Assembly: GCA_030549175.1 (NCBI GenBank)
Contig: JAUKUA010000005.1
Span: forward strand, 1,550,001 to 1,614,000
From: Lasiosphaeris hirsuta
Lineage: Eukaryota; Ascomycota; Sordariomycetes; Sordariales; Lasiosphaeriaceae
Reading direction: 5' to 3'
Length of the DNA stretch: 64,000 nt
Shown here: one piece after another, positions 12,487 to 23,156 of the stretch
Position numbering within the stretch: position 1 is the first letter of the stretch
Layout of the letters: the number at the start of each line of letters is the position of its first letter
The notes under the pieces: model-generated
The model's input: only the letters and a program-made list of their open reading frames with translations
Told to the model about the DNA's origin: nothing
The model's database searches: none
Made by a program: the position numbers and the translations under genes

Positions 12487-15420
12487 GTTGAGATGGACCA
12501 GGGGGTAACGGATGACTTGACAATTTTGGGTCTTGTCACCAAGGGGGACAACATCATGAGATGGGGAGGAGACCCCTACTTGTATGCATGCTATAGAGCC
12601 ACGGGACCAAGAACAGTTCGATACGAGTGGACTCATCTACCAGCATGTCGGTATTAAGGTGGATGGCCGAATCCCCGGTCTCTGGGCAGCCCGGGGCTGC
12701 TATTCGCACTCTACTCTGGGCACCTCTGGGATGGATTTAGTGATGCCAACCATGACCGCTCAAGTCCCTGTTGGCTGCTAATAGGTGCCCTAGCTTTCTA
12801 TGCATGTACCTGGTACCAAGGCGAGCTTAGAGAGCAGCCCCGCTGTCCCACCTTCCTCTTGTTGTCTGCGAGAAACAGCAGATATAAGGAGGGAAGATGG
12901 TTTAGCTCTTGCTCTGAAGATTTTGATATCCATTGCGCACCAAGGGACCTCGGCACCTTCACCGATTGGGCGGTCCAGGCCACCGGTAGGAAGTGAGAAG
13001 AGCCAAGCGAGGTTGTAAAATTGGTAGAAAAGAAGAACAAGATTGGGAGTTCCTATGCTGTACGAGTTGCACAGTTACACGCATAGCGGTAGTTGCTCCA
13101 TTGGTCCTGGAGGTAGCTTCCTGGCCAATTGCAGCCGGGGTGAAGATGGTGCTAGGGTGCTTGCATAACTGCCAGGACCCTGAGTTCCCCACTGTGGGGA
13201 TCATCTGTAAGAACGCTGCCGACTCGGCGCCTCTTTTTTGTTCAAGGAACTTTTCGTCTCAGTGTCGTGAGCCATCATCTCTATCATAACGACATGGCAT
13301 GGCGGCAGCAACAGCAGCCACATAATCAATTGACAAAAAAAACTTTGCTTGGGTTACGCAAACATATACAATCGAGCTGGAGAGCTGAGAGCCTGGTTAC
13401 CGATTCTTTTCAGCACAGAAAAAATTGGACCACCCGGCTCTCATCGTACAGGTGTGGAGTACAACCCTGTGATTTTACCTGCATCTCATGGCCACACGGC
13501 ATCGTGTTCTGCTGTGGAGAGGAGCGACGAGAAGTCCTTGCTCGAATCAGATATATGCGTATGATATACATCCACGGCGGGTCGATACTATTGGGCGTTT
13601 CTGCCAGTCATCACCGACCTTGCTTCATCCCCCACTCACTCAACTGTTACCCACGGTTACGTGAGGCGCAGTCCAACTTCCAACGGAACACCAGATCTCG
13701 GGCCATTTTGTGTAAAATGGGGGACGACTACTGAATCTAGGTTGAGCTGGGACCGGCGCGCGAATGCGGTGGAGCGATTGTGGAAAGCTCGTTGATTGTT
13801 TCTACTGCTGTCGGCTGCTGTATCACACAACGGTAGCTGCCCCTATTCGCCTGTTGTACTGCCGAATTTTTAGCACCTTTGTGGCGTTATTTCTGACACA
13901 ATTATTGGGCACACCGTCTATTATGTCGTGCCTTCTTTCCTGGGCCTTTTTTGTGGCACACTTAGGTTTGCTGCACAGTGAAGCGCTCTCCTATTCTTTT
14001 ATCTGACACCTATATCTCTTTCGGTACATATTGACATTACCTGCCTTGCTTATCCGAGGCGAATACCAGGAAGTAAAAGGATGCATATCATCTCATTCGG
14101 GCGATTCGAAGTTACTTACAAGGCCCCATTGGCCGTGAATGAGCTATATTAAGGTAGGTGGATATGGCGCCCGGTACCTCAGAGTTCGAGAACTACAAAT
14201 CACGATCCAGGGAGACGGGACGATACAGTGGGCTGTCCAACGTCACTATCACGCCTCCTGAGCCCGCCAGGTTGGGTTCCGGATGGCTTTCGACACGGTT
14301 CCCAGTGCTATCTCTCTTATACATCGGCGGTATCTCGCTCGTGCCCTCTGTAAAAGCGTAAGCGAGGGGGGGGGGTTTATAGCAGAGTTCCGATACAAAC
14401 CAGGCAAACCCACAAGAGAAGACGGGTTCCAGCGCGCCGCCCTGGGAAACACCCAGAAGTCTGCTGCCGGATTGAACCCTTAGCTTTCACTATTATTCTT
14501 CATCTATTCAGATGGTACAAAGGAAAAGAGAGAAAAAGGGTGGCGTCGTAATACTGTACCGGGGGGGCATTACAACATTTGGGGTTTAAAGGAGTAGTAA
14601 CCCAGATTACTCTTCAAGGCTGATTCTCGGTAATGGCTTAGCTCCGATATAGGTACGGTACGGAGAAAGCTGATGTTGACGGCACCCAGTGGCGCAAGGT
14701 TCGGCGCCGGCGCTGTTCCGACTAGAGTTCATCGGGTACTCTCAAACTGCCACTGATTATAGTTTCGTTGAATTGCCCACTCGCGCCAAAATACATAGGT
14801 GTTGAGTCATGGTGCCACGAAACTCAGAGCTGTGAGCTGCTAGACAAAATCACCGACATAACTGTCATCTTCCCCTCCCTTTTCCGTATCCGCCTCAATG
14901 GGGTTGAATAAACGGGACCACCTGGAGCTATCAAAATCCTGTGCTATACTCACTTACAAACTTGGAATTTCGAGAAAAGAACTTGTCACGTAGACATAGT
15001 GTACTTCTTAGTCCAATTCATACATACATAGATACGTAGGGCCTCATAACGTCTTTAAACTGAGCGCTTTTGGATATGACACTAAGCCACCAATTTCGTC
15101 TAGAGAGCGAGTTGCACAATGGCACTCTTGTTGCTCTGAGCATACCGCAATCTCGGTGAGAGGCAATGATTTCTCGCCTTCTCTTCGGCTCTGCGAGCTG
15201 CGTCTCTATTGATCCCAGGTGGCAGCGAGGTGGTAGGAAGGGCGTTCTGATCCAATCTTGGGAGAGAATGGCCACTGAGTCTTTCGAGACCAACTGGCGC
15301 CTGTAATCTTCCTTTTATTTCGGCAGCAGAAGTATCGAATCAGCTAAAAGATGCCCTCGGAAATGCAGTTATTTTTCATGCTTGGTTTCCAATCTTGAGG
15401 AATGGAGTTGGAGGTTTCAA
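12487..15420. other. Gene-poor stretch between WSC gene and RPB6
   Basis: About 2.9 kb with no supportable gene. Several open frames of 60-155 codons exist (such as 13267-13734, +), but none shows a domain or signal peptide. Part (13.7-14.0 kb) is AT-richer and gives hydrophobic frames by composition. A G10 run lies at 14366-14375, and a small perfect hairpin (TCCCCA-CTG-TGGGGA) lies near 13185-13199. Confidence 0.55.
14366..14375. repeat. G10 homopolymer
   Basis: Ten consecutive G on the plus strand in the gene-poor stretch between the WSC gene and RPB6. Confidence 0.85.
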
Positions 15421-16104
15421 CTATTGCAGAAGCTCCTCGCAAGTCCAATCTTCATAGCTATTTGATGGCAGAACCGGTAAGCATTTTGATCGCTTTTGAT
15501 ATGGATGTGTCACCAGAGCCACTTACTATCCATCAGGCATGTACCTGCGCACAATGAGGGGGATCTTCTTCTCTCGCAGCTCCTTGATGGCGATCTGCAG
15601 GGGATCTGTCTCTCCCTCCAAGTCGACTAGAACAGGCGCGTTCATACTACGTTCAAATATTAGCATTTGCAATACGGCAAGGCCCTTCGTCGGGAGGGAC
15701 TCACCTGATCTGGAGCGCGCGCGTGCCGAGGATGCGCGCCTTTTCGTACTTTGTCATGTATGGCGTTGTGCTGCGCTGGTCGTTGGGGATCTTTTTGTCC
15801 TTGTGTGACTTCTCATTGCCCTTGCCGCGATTGGCGACCGCATTAGGGTCGCCTGAGACGACAGTTCGAGAGTCATCACCTCCATCCTCGGTCTCACCGA
15901 TCTGGGCCGCTGCCTCCTCGCCCTCTGTGGGCTCCGCCTCGGGTTCATAGTACTCTTCCGGGTCGTCCTCGTACATGGGCTCGTCCCTGCGGGTCGCGCA
16001 AGATTAGAATTCTGTTCTGCCTGCTGGCTGGGCTCAGACAAAATGCTGAGTTGAGAGTGAACCTACATGGCCTCATGGCCGCCATCGTCGCCGTAGTCAG
16101 ACAT
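15421..16104 (-). CDS. rpb6: RNA polymerases I, II and III shared subunit RPB6 (ABC23)
   Basis: Small subunit shared by all three nuclear RNA polymerases, where it bridges the clamp and core. Four exons: 16067-16104, 15705-15986, 15527-15646 and 15421-15457, with introns of 80, 58 and 69 nt. The product is 158 residues, close to the usual size. The N-terminal half is acidic, with a [17 protein letters not shown] tail, which is the phosphorylated acidic region in the family. The conserved core runs from [20 protein letters not shown] through [20 protein letters not shown] and [14 protein letters not shown] to YYEDW and the end. Every splice phase restores this core, so the model is strong. It is divergent from the TFIIIA-like gene with 412 bp between start codons. 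Confidence 0.96.
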
Positions 16105-16516
16105 GACTGGAGGTGACTCCTAGCCTAAATCTATGTTGACAGGAGGTAATGTTGGCAAGTCTGGTTGTGACGATGGTGCTGGGTCACAAAGGTTGGATGT
16201 GACGAGAGGTGATTGCGCTTTGTTTCTGAATTGCTTCTGGAAAGTCACTTGCAGGCGGCTGAGGGTGAGGGACTGCCGAAAATTTAGGTGGGATTGATGC
16301 TGCAAGGCTGACAATTTGCTGGTATTAAGCACGGTCCATAAGTTGACAAGTGCGCCAAGTACGGGTCCGTGCGCGGATTGCCTGCCGGCAGCCATGCTTT
16401 GCTGGCGCACCCACAAAAAAAAAAAGTTGGAGATTGTCAATCCGATTTTACGCTTTCTCACACCCAGAGCTACCTCAGCACCACCGGCAGCGGAATGCTC
16501 CCGTCGCTGGTAGACA
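16105..16516. promoter_or_regulatory. Shared intergenic promoter of RPB6 and TFIIIA-like gene
   Basis: A 412-bp gap separates two opposite start codons, so both promoters must lie in it, overlap, or extend into the neighbour. An A11 run lies at about 16417-16427. No clear TATA box or known factor site stands out. A shared bidirectional promoter is inferred from spacing only. Confidence 0.55.
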
Positions 16517-18043
16517 ATGAAGCGAAAGGCTGTAGATGAGGGTCACGAGGCCTCATCCAAGAAATATTTTGCAGAGTGGCCACAAGATGGGAACCTGAAC
16601 GCCGAGACAGCGTCGGCAATTTCAGCAGCCAACAACAGCTCCCACTCGAATGTCTCGACAGCTCTCCACCCAACTCAAACCGCCCCAGCTACCTCGATAT
16701 CGGCATCATCTCGCGCCTCCCACCGGTTTCCCTCCGACCTCAAGACCATCAAGTGCACCTACAGTGGCTGTACCAAGACCTTCAACCGTCCCGCCCGCCT
16801 AGCTGCCCACCTCCGGTCCCATACCAACGACCGCCCGTTCCGCTGCGACTATCGCGGCTGCAACAAGGACTACCTCGAGGAGAAGCACTTGACACAACAC
16901 ATCAAGGGCTCCCACACACATGAGAAAAAACACCCCTGCCCCGAGCCCGACTGCGGCAAGTCCTTTGTCACTGCCACCCGCCTTCGACGCCATGCCGCCG
17001 TCCACGAGGGTGCCGAGCGCTTCCGCTGCCGCGGCTACGGTAGCTGCACCATGAGCTTCCGCAAGCACCAAACTCTGCAGCGACACATCCGAGTCGCCCA
17101 TCTCGAGCAGGCTGCTTATACATGTGGTAATGACGGCTGCGATGGCGGTTTCGAAACGGCAGGGGCGCTCCGCCGCCACGTCGAACGACAGCACGGCGAG
17201 CTGAAGTTCTGGTGCGACGAATGCGGCAACGTCAGCGATGAGGACGATGAACCCCGCCTGGTTGGCTTTACGACGATGCTGCTGCTGCAGGCGCATATGC
17301 GGCGGGAGCACATCAACTGCATGTTCTGCGACGTGAAATGTGGAAGCCAGGGGAACTTGGAGCGGCATATCGACTTGTATCATTCAGGGACGACGGTTGA
17401 AGACCGCAAGACGGTCACCTGCTCGTGGAATGGATGCGGCAAGTCTTTTACTCGCGTGTCCAACCTCAACACACACATCAAGACAGCCCACGAGGGCGTC
17501 CGCTTCGTCTGTGGCGAGATAAATACCTACGAGACGGAGGACATTTCAGACTGGAACTGGAAGGAGGAGGGATGTGGCCATGCGTTCGTCAGCAAGCTCA
17601 AGCTTGAGGAGCATGTGCGTTTCATACATCTGGGGCGACAGCGGCCGCCAAAGCTTTATAATGTGGCATCGGCCTTGTCGAATCTGGTTGCAGATGAGGT
17701 GACCGCGATAGCCCCGAGACCCAACGTTATATGCACGGCGAATGGCTGCTCAGCTCTATTCCTTCGCCAAGTTGATCTCGACAGCCATCTGCAAAACGAT
17801 CACTGCCACGATAACGGGATTTTCAACGGCGCCATCGACCCTCAGCTGCAGCAGCTTCCGCAGTTTCCACTCTTCCCGGATGAGTCGTCAACAGCAGCTG
17901 CGGGAGCTGAGGAGTCATTCTGGTTCGCCGCTGGGATGCCTGACGCCGCCGAACCATCGAGCTTCGAGACGGAGTGGGCTGAGATGAGGAGACTAATCGA
18001 CGTCGATGCTCTGGAAGGAGGACATCAACAACAGCTCGTCTAA
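16517..18043 (+). CDS. pzf1: TFIIIA-like C2H2 zinc-finger protein
   Basis: Probable transcription factor IIIA, the factor that binds the internal control region of 5S rRNA genes and recruits TFIIIC for RNA polymerase III. Single exon, 508 residues. After a Ser-rich 75-residue N-terminus come ten C2H2-type fingers, the first three TFIIIA-like with x4 Cys spacing (CTYSGC, CDYRGC, CPEPDC). Finger 6 has an expanded loop (CDEC followed by a long acidic insert), and finger 9 has about 20 residues between its two Cys. Finger 10 is separated from the rest by a linker, which resembles the spaced last finger of yeast TFIIIA. The C-terminal 80 residues are acidic and Gln-rich. Pairing head to head with RPB6 fits a transcription role. 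TFIIIA is the best match, but another multi-finger regulator is possible. Confidence 0.85.
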   Translation: MKRKAVDEGHEASSKKYFAEWPQDGNLNAETASAISAANNSSHSNVSTALHPTQTAPATSISASSRASHRFPSDLKTIKCTYSGCTKTFNRPARLAAHLRSHTNDRPFRCDYRGCNKDYLEEKHLTQHIKGSHTHEKKHPCPEPDCGKSFVTATRLRRHAAVHEGAERFRCRGYGSCTMSFRKHQTLQRHIRVAHLEQAAYTCGNDGCDGGFETAGALRRHVERQHGELKFWCDECGNVSDEDDEPRLVGFTTMLLLQAHMRREHINCMFCDVKCGSQGNLERHIDLYHSGTTVEDRKTVTCSWNGCGKSFTRVSNLNTHIKTAHEGVRFVCGEINTYETEDISDWNWKEEGCGHAFVSKLKLEEHVRFIHLGRQRPPKLYNVASALSNLVADEVTAIAPRPNVICTANGCSALFLRQVDLDSHLQNDHCHDNGIFNGAIDPQLQQLPQFPLFPDESSTAAAGAEESFWFAAGMPDAAEPSSFETEWAEMRRLIDVDALEGGHQQQLV

Positions 18044-18472
18044 AAGGGTGGTTTCTGGTTTATGATTTATGTAAGGCTATGTGGAAATGATACCCTGGTG
18101 CGATTATGGACCTCTTAGATGGTTCGGCGTCCAGAATAAGGATGGGAAATGGAAATGCATAAAATGAATGGCGCGTTACGGCCGGCTAGGTAGATGTCGA
18201 TATAAAATGGAGCGAAATATTGAACGTTCAGAGTGCAAGTTTTATCTCTCCTGTTAAGTGGATAGGAACATGACCTCTTTGCAACTTAAGACGCGCAATC
18301 ACCCATCATCTCTCACCAAGCAAGGACGGCAAGCAGGCCAAGGTATTGCGCCAAAAGATCAATTACGTGTTCAAACAACTAGGTATTTCAGTCGGCCTCA
18401 CAAAGCCTTGTAGTCTATACTTCCCAAAGTCAACACTCCAATATCAACTCGCGTTTGCATCAAGATGCGCAA
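18044..18472. other. Intergenic: convergent 3' ends of TFIIIA-like and YPP1
   Basis: About 430 bp between facing stop codons. It is expected to hold both 3' untranslated regions. No gene or repeat is seen. Confidence 0.7.
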
Positions 18473-21400
18473 TTACAAAACATAGCCCCCAACCCTGACA
18501 CTCTCCCACTCCCTCGCCCCCCTGGCATCCTCAAGCTCAACACACCACCACAGCGCGTCCTTGGCTTTATCAAGCTGGTCGCTCTCCTCATACGCTCTGG
18601 CGAGTGCAAACCACGCTTCCGAGTGGTTCCAGCCGGTGCCTAGCTTCGTCAGTCCCGATAGCAGTATGTATGCACGGTCCCGCGCAGCGAGTCGGTCGAT
18701 CAGCGGCAGCGAAGTCGCCTTGTGTGGCGGGGGGAGCTCTCCTGTTCCAGGGATCACGGTTTGGGGCGGGGGCTGGAATAGCTTCTCCTTGGCGAATGGC
18801 CCGCTCTTTGTTTCCGCGGTGGGCCCCCCAGGTGGTGTTGTTGCGAGGCCCAGGGGGACGGAGGGGAGATGGGGGTATCGCGGGAGGGTTTTGATGCTTG
18901 GGGGTGGAGGCAGGGGGTTTCCGTCGATGGTTGCGGCTGAGGCCGCCATGTCCAGGCCGGGTACGGCTGGAGGTGGGAGTAGTTTCTCTGAATACACATC
19001 CATTAGGATATTAGAGAGCCCTACAGTGGCTGCTACATGGTCGGGATAGTGTGTGAGTGCTGTCTCGAAGTCCGCGCGGGCCTGGTACGGCTTTTCGCGC
19101 GCAACCGACAAATTGCCTTTCTGCAGCCTAGTTAGCCTCGTCACTCAGGTACAATGGCGAAGAGTGTCAACTTACTTCCGCCCATACATCTGCAAGGAGT
19201 TCCTCGATGCTCTTTTTGTGTCCCCAGCCGGCTTGTCTCACCGAAACGGAGCCCGAAGTGGTGTCACTGGAAACATCTATCTCTAAACCCTGCACAATCT
19301 TTTGCGCTTCGGCGCATGCTTTTTGCGCATCATCAAGTAGGCCTGCTCTCCGATAAAAGCCCGCGATTGCGAGCCAGACCCCCACGAGGACCGCCCTTCT
19401 CCTCCTTTTGTTGTGGTCTTGGGTAAACTGAACGAAAGGCAACAACAGCCTTGCAAACGACTCGACCTCGGCAACCGATATCCCCACGAGCTCTCCGTTC
19501 GACTGCGACGAGCCATTCGAAATATGCGACTCGGTGTGCTTTAGTGTTGCGGGGCGCGATGTGGCGCCATTACTCTGGGTTGAAAAATTAAAGCACTGTG
19601 GCAGATTGATGTCATCAAACGGTGTGTAGAACCTTTCACCATCAACAACGGTGGGCTGGTGCTGCGCCCCCCCTGTGCTCAAAGCCCGCCGTCGGCTCCC
19701 GCTGCTATCTCTCTTGCGGAGACTCCCCCTCCGGCTGGATTCGCTCCTTCCCTTGATGCTTTCTGATTTCCTCGACCTTCGGCTGGAACGAAGGTCTCCA
19801 TTTTCGTTGGTGACCTGAATGGCTGGCGCTGTCGTGGTGGCAACGCTTTGGGCAGTTTGTGTTGTTTGCGGTCTAGAAGGTATCGTCGCCAACTTCTCGT
19901 TGGTGTTTGCGACGCTTTGCCTGGGCCGAGAAGTTCTCTCGGATCTGCTGCCGAATACGCTACCCCTAATGCTACGCAGTGTGGCGGCCGAGCTTTTTGG
20001 TGGTTCTGCCTTGAGGGCTAACTCAAGCTTTTGCTCTACATCCCCAAAGAGCCTGGGAAACAAAGTGAGCAGCTCAGTGCTGGCGTTGACAGCAACTGTC
20101 GGGCCTTCGACGAGCTCTAGAATGGCAAGTTGGGTCATCTTGATCTCGAGAATGCTCTCTTTTTCGTAGTCATCCATCTCGTCAACGAGTCCGTCGCCGG
20201 TGGATTTCTCTTCTTCACCCTCTGCCTCGTTCAGATGGTCGCTCCGATAGTTTCCGTTCAGGTGCTTACCACCAAAAAGAATATACGGGTCTTTGAACTG
20301 CTCAATCGCTCCCTCGCAAGCCCGTGCAGCCATCACATAGTCCTGGCGCGCGCTGAGTAGCAAGGCAAGGAGGTGCCAGAGCGGAATAAGCGACCGCTCA
20401 CGCCAATACGGCCCGTTGCGAAGATCCTGATTCTCTTCAACAGCCTTGTCCGCGAGGAGGGCCGTCTTCACAAGCTCAATCGCAATGGAAAGCTTGCGCT
20501 GCTCGGCGTAAAGTAGCCCCAGAGCAAACACGCCTCTGATGTCAACTGCGCGGCCAAACTCGGGAGAGAGTGACTTTCGGAGGGCCTGAATGGCCTTTTC
20601 TTGAATCTGTGTCCGGGATTCCGAATCATACGTCATTCGCGCCCACTGGGCATGCGCCAGCCCAATTGACTGCCATGACAGCGCAAACGTATTCGGTGGC
20701 ACTACAGTGTGGGAGGCAAATCCGTCCTCCGGAGCCGAAAACACCTGCCTGAACTTTTCAACCAGCAGCTCTAGCTCGTTTGCCAAGTTCCGTGCCTTCT
20801 CTGCTGCCTCCCTGCCGCCGTATCGACATAGAGCCGCGATGCAGGCAGCGATGGTCTCGAGCATGGTCGCATCGTCATCGAGGGCGGGCTCGTGGTGGCC
20901 CGTCTTCTCTACTCTCGCTTTACCTTTCCTGATGAGGTCAAGGTACGAGCCAAATGACATGAAGGCTAGGTCGAACTCGGCGACCGCAAGGTGTACCGTA
21001 AAGAGATGACGCAAGACGGCCGTCGAGTGGAATGTTTTTGTTGCGGCACCATACAGTGTGTCGAGGACGCCATGGCTCAGCGACTCCCTCCCTCCTGCAC
21101 CGAGATCTTGCTCTTTCCAGCCCCGTCCGTTCAGTATGGCCCAGTTCTGCATGACCCGGCTGACAAAGTCCTCCACCTCGGCCCTTTCCTCGTTGGCCTT
21201 GGGGAAGCGAGTCTCAGTGAAGAGTAGTCCCTGGTAGATGGTCTCGACCTTCTTTAATTCAGCGCGCAGCTGGTTCTTTGCGGAAGCCTCGTTGTTCACA
21301 GCCGCATGGCCTGTTGGAAAAGGGAAATCCCGCTGAAGAATCTCCGAGAGAGCATAGTAGTACTCGGACCACACTTGCCGCCTAGGCACAGATCCTCGGA

Positions 21401-22343
21401 ACCCATAGCCACCAGCTAGGGGCGCGCCTTTGCTGCTCGCCCAGTACTTAGACCATGTGCGAAAGCAGGCGAGACAGTTGGGATCCGTGAGTGACTTCTC
21501 CCCTTCCCGCATCGCCTGGCCCGCCAACATGCAGTACTCGGTCAGAAACAGCTCGGCCCAGTAGCGCAGCTGCTGGCGGGCAGGCCGTGTAGTCCATACA
21601 TCAGAGAGCGAAGGTAGTGCCGATTCAAATGCCTCCAACGCCCCAGTCCGCTTCCCATCGCGCGCGAGGCAGTTCGCCCTCAGGTAAGCTGCCTTGAGGG
21701 CGCAGACTTTAGTCCATTCCGACAGTCCATCCAGATTGTCGTAAGATGGGTATTCTTGGTCGAAGTTGTCCGGAAGACGTGTGAGGGCAAGATCATATTC
21801 ACGCAGCACCCAATGTACCCAGCCGACGCAGACCTTGGCCTGGAACCTGTGCTCGGGATACGTTTGTTCGGTCTCAATGGCGGCAAGGAGGTTCGGAAGG
21901 TGGCCGGAGACCTCGAGTCCGGCGATGGCGCTGACGGTCGAGGGACGGTCGACAGAAGTGGCCTTTTGGCCAGACTTTGCGGTAGCCGCTTCGGCCTCCG
22001 CGGTCAATGTGAGACCTAGGGGAACCCCCAGTCAGACCCAGACCAGGATGCGAAGAGGGAGAGGTTGGAGACTCGGGTGAGGGCATACAAACTCGGTCAG
22101 GGGCGTGCTTCCGCACCTTGCGGATAAGCTCGGGCACGGCATCCCAGCTCTCTTCGCAGCGCGCATCATTGAGCTGCGCAATGTATTGCGCGGCCTTTGC
22201 GGCGTCGGGCTAATACATCCAAAGGAGCCAAGTCAGCAGGCATTGATTGAGCGGTCGGACCGGAAGGGAGAAGGACTGTCGAGCACAATCGCAGCTTCTT
22301 CAAGGGAACTGGGAACTAGGACTGGAACCATGTGGCTTACCAT
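18473..22343 (-). CDS. ypp1: YPP1/TTC7-like TPR protein
   Basis: Tetratricopeptide protein of the YPP1 family (TTC7 in animals). In yeast it joins Efr3 to bring the PI 4-kinase Stt4 to the plasma membrane. Exons: the ATG alone (22341-22343), 22089-22209, 19176-22015 and 18473-19120, with introns of 131, 73 and 55 nt. The product is 1203 residues. The N-terminus reads MPDAAKAAQYIAQLNDARCE, and the junction of exons 2 and 3 gives HAPDRVCLTLTAEAEAA. Helical TPR repeats fill most of it; a basic Ser/Arg-rich low-complexity insert lies at about 720-830, and a Pro-rich insert at about 1040-1110 splits the last repeats. The C-terminal repeat (SEAWFALARAYEESDQLDKA) is a clear TPR. It is divergent from RIX1. 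Family is confident; the one-codon first exon rests on donor, acceptor and frame. Confidence 0.9.
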
Positions 22344-23156
22344 CTCGCCTGGGTTGCTGCAAGCAGACTCGCACTACGATGACTTGTTGCGACGAAGACA
22401 AGACATGCGAATAGGGCATTCCCAGAGGACGGCGCGGTCAGAGAGGTGGGAAGTCGGGATGGCAGAGAGACACAATGGAGACGGCGAGGAGTGTAGTCAA
22501 GAAGGGCGAAGCTAGAGAGGTCGTCTTCTCGTCTGTGGCCATGGGACGATCAATGGTCGAAGGTAAAAGGGAGGCACAAATCACAACAACTAATGAAGCT
22601 CAGTAGGTACCTAAAGTCCAAAAACTTGGAGAGGGGCGTGCGTTGCAACCAGGCTTGTGGAGCGATGATGTCGATTGGACCACCGAGGCCAGGTCCCAGC
22701 GGTGGGTATGTACCAACTGCCGCAGGGATCTGGCTGGCGCACGAAAGTGGAGCTGCCCTGTATTTTTTCGGTTCCTGCCGCCTGCAAAAACTCTGTGGCA
22801 AAAAGAAGATTTCGATGCTGCGCTGAGGAAATTCAATATCGTGAGTGAGATCTTCCATGGTATTCGAACACAGAAAATCCTGACAGATTCCTCCAACTCA
22901 AACACGGAGTCTCAGATATTTTTGCAACGGCACCATTTCAACATTGGACATTGTGACACAAGTTACAGGTCGCAACCGCAAAATATTTGTATGCTAATGT
23001 TCATATTCATGCACATTAAGAATATGTGTAGTTCACGGCTTAAATTCTGAAATCTGACCTGCAAAAGCTACTACCCCTTTACGGAGGCAGCCACAACACC
23101 ATATCCCATTATCACATATCTTACCCCTCACAGACGTGCAAGTGCGACACACAATC
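22344..23156. promoter_or_regulatory. Divergent promoter region of YPP1 and RIX1
   Basis: About 810 bp between the two start codons. It holds the YPP1 leader (next to 22344) and the RIX1 promoter. No conserved open frame and no obvious regulatory motif are seen. Confidence 0.55.

Noticed and set aside
13267..13734. 155-codon plus-strand open frame in the gap between the WSC gene and RPB6
   Set aside because: No recognisable domain, signal peptide or sensible splice context.
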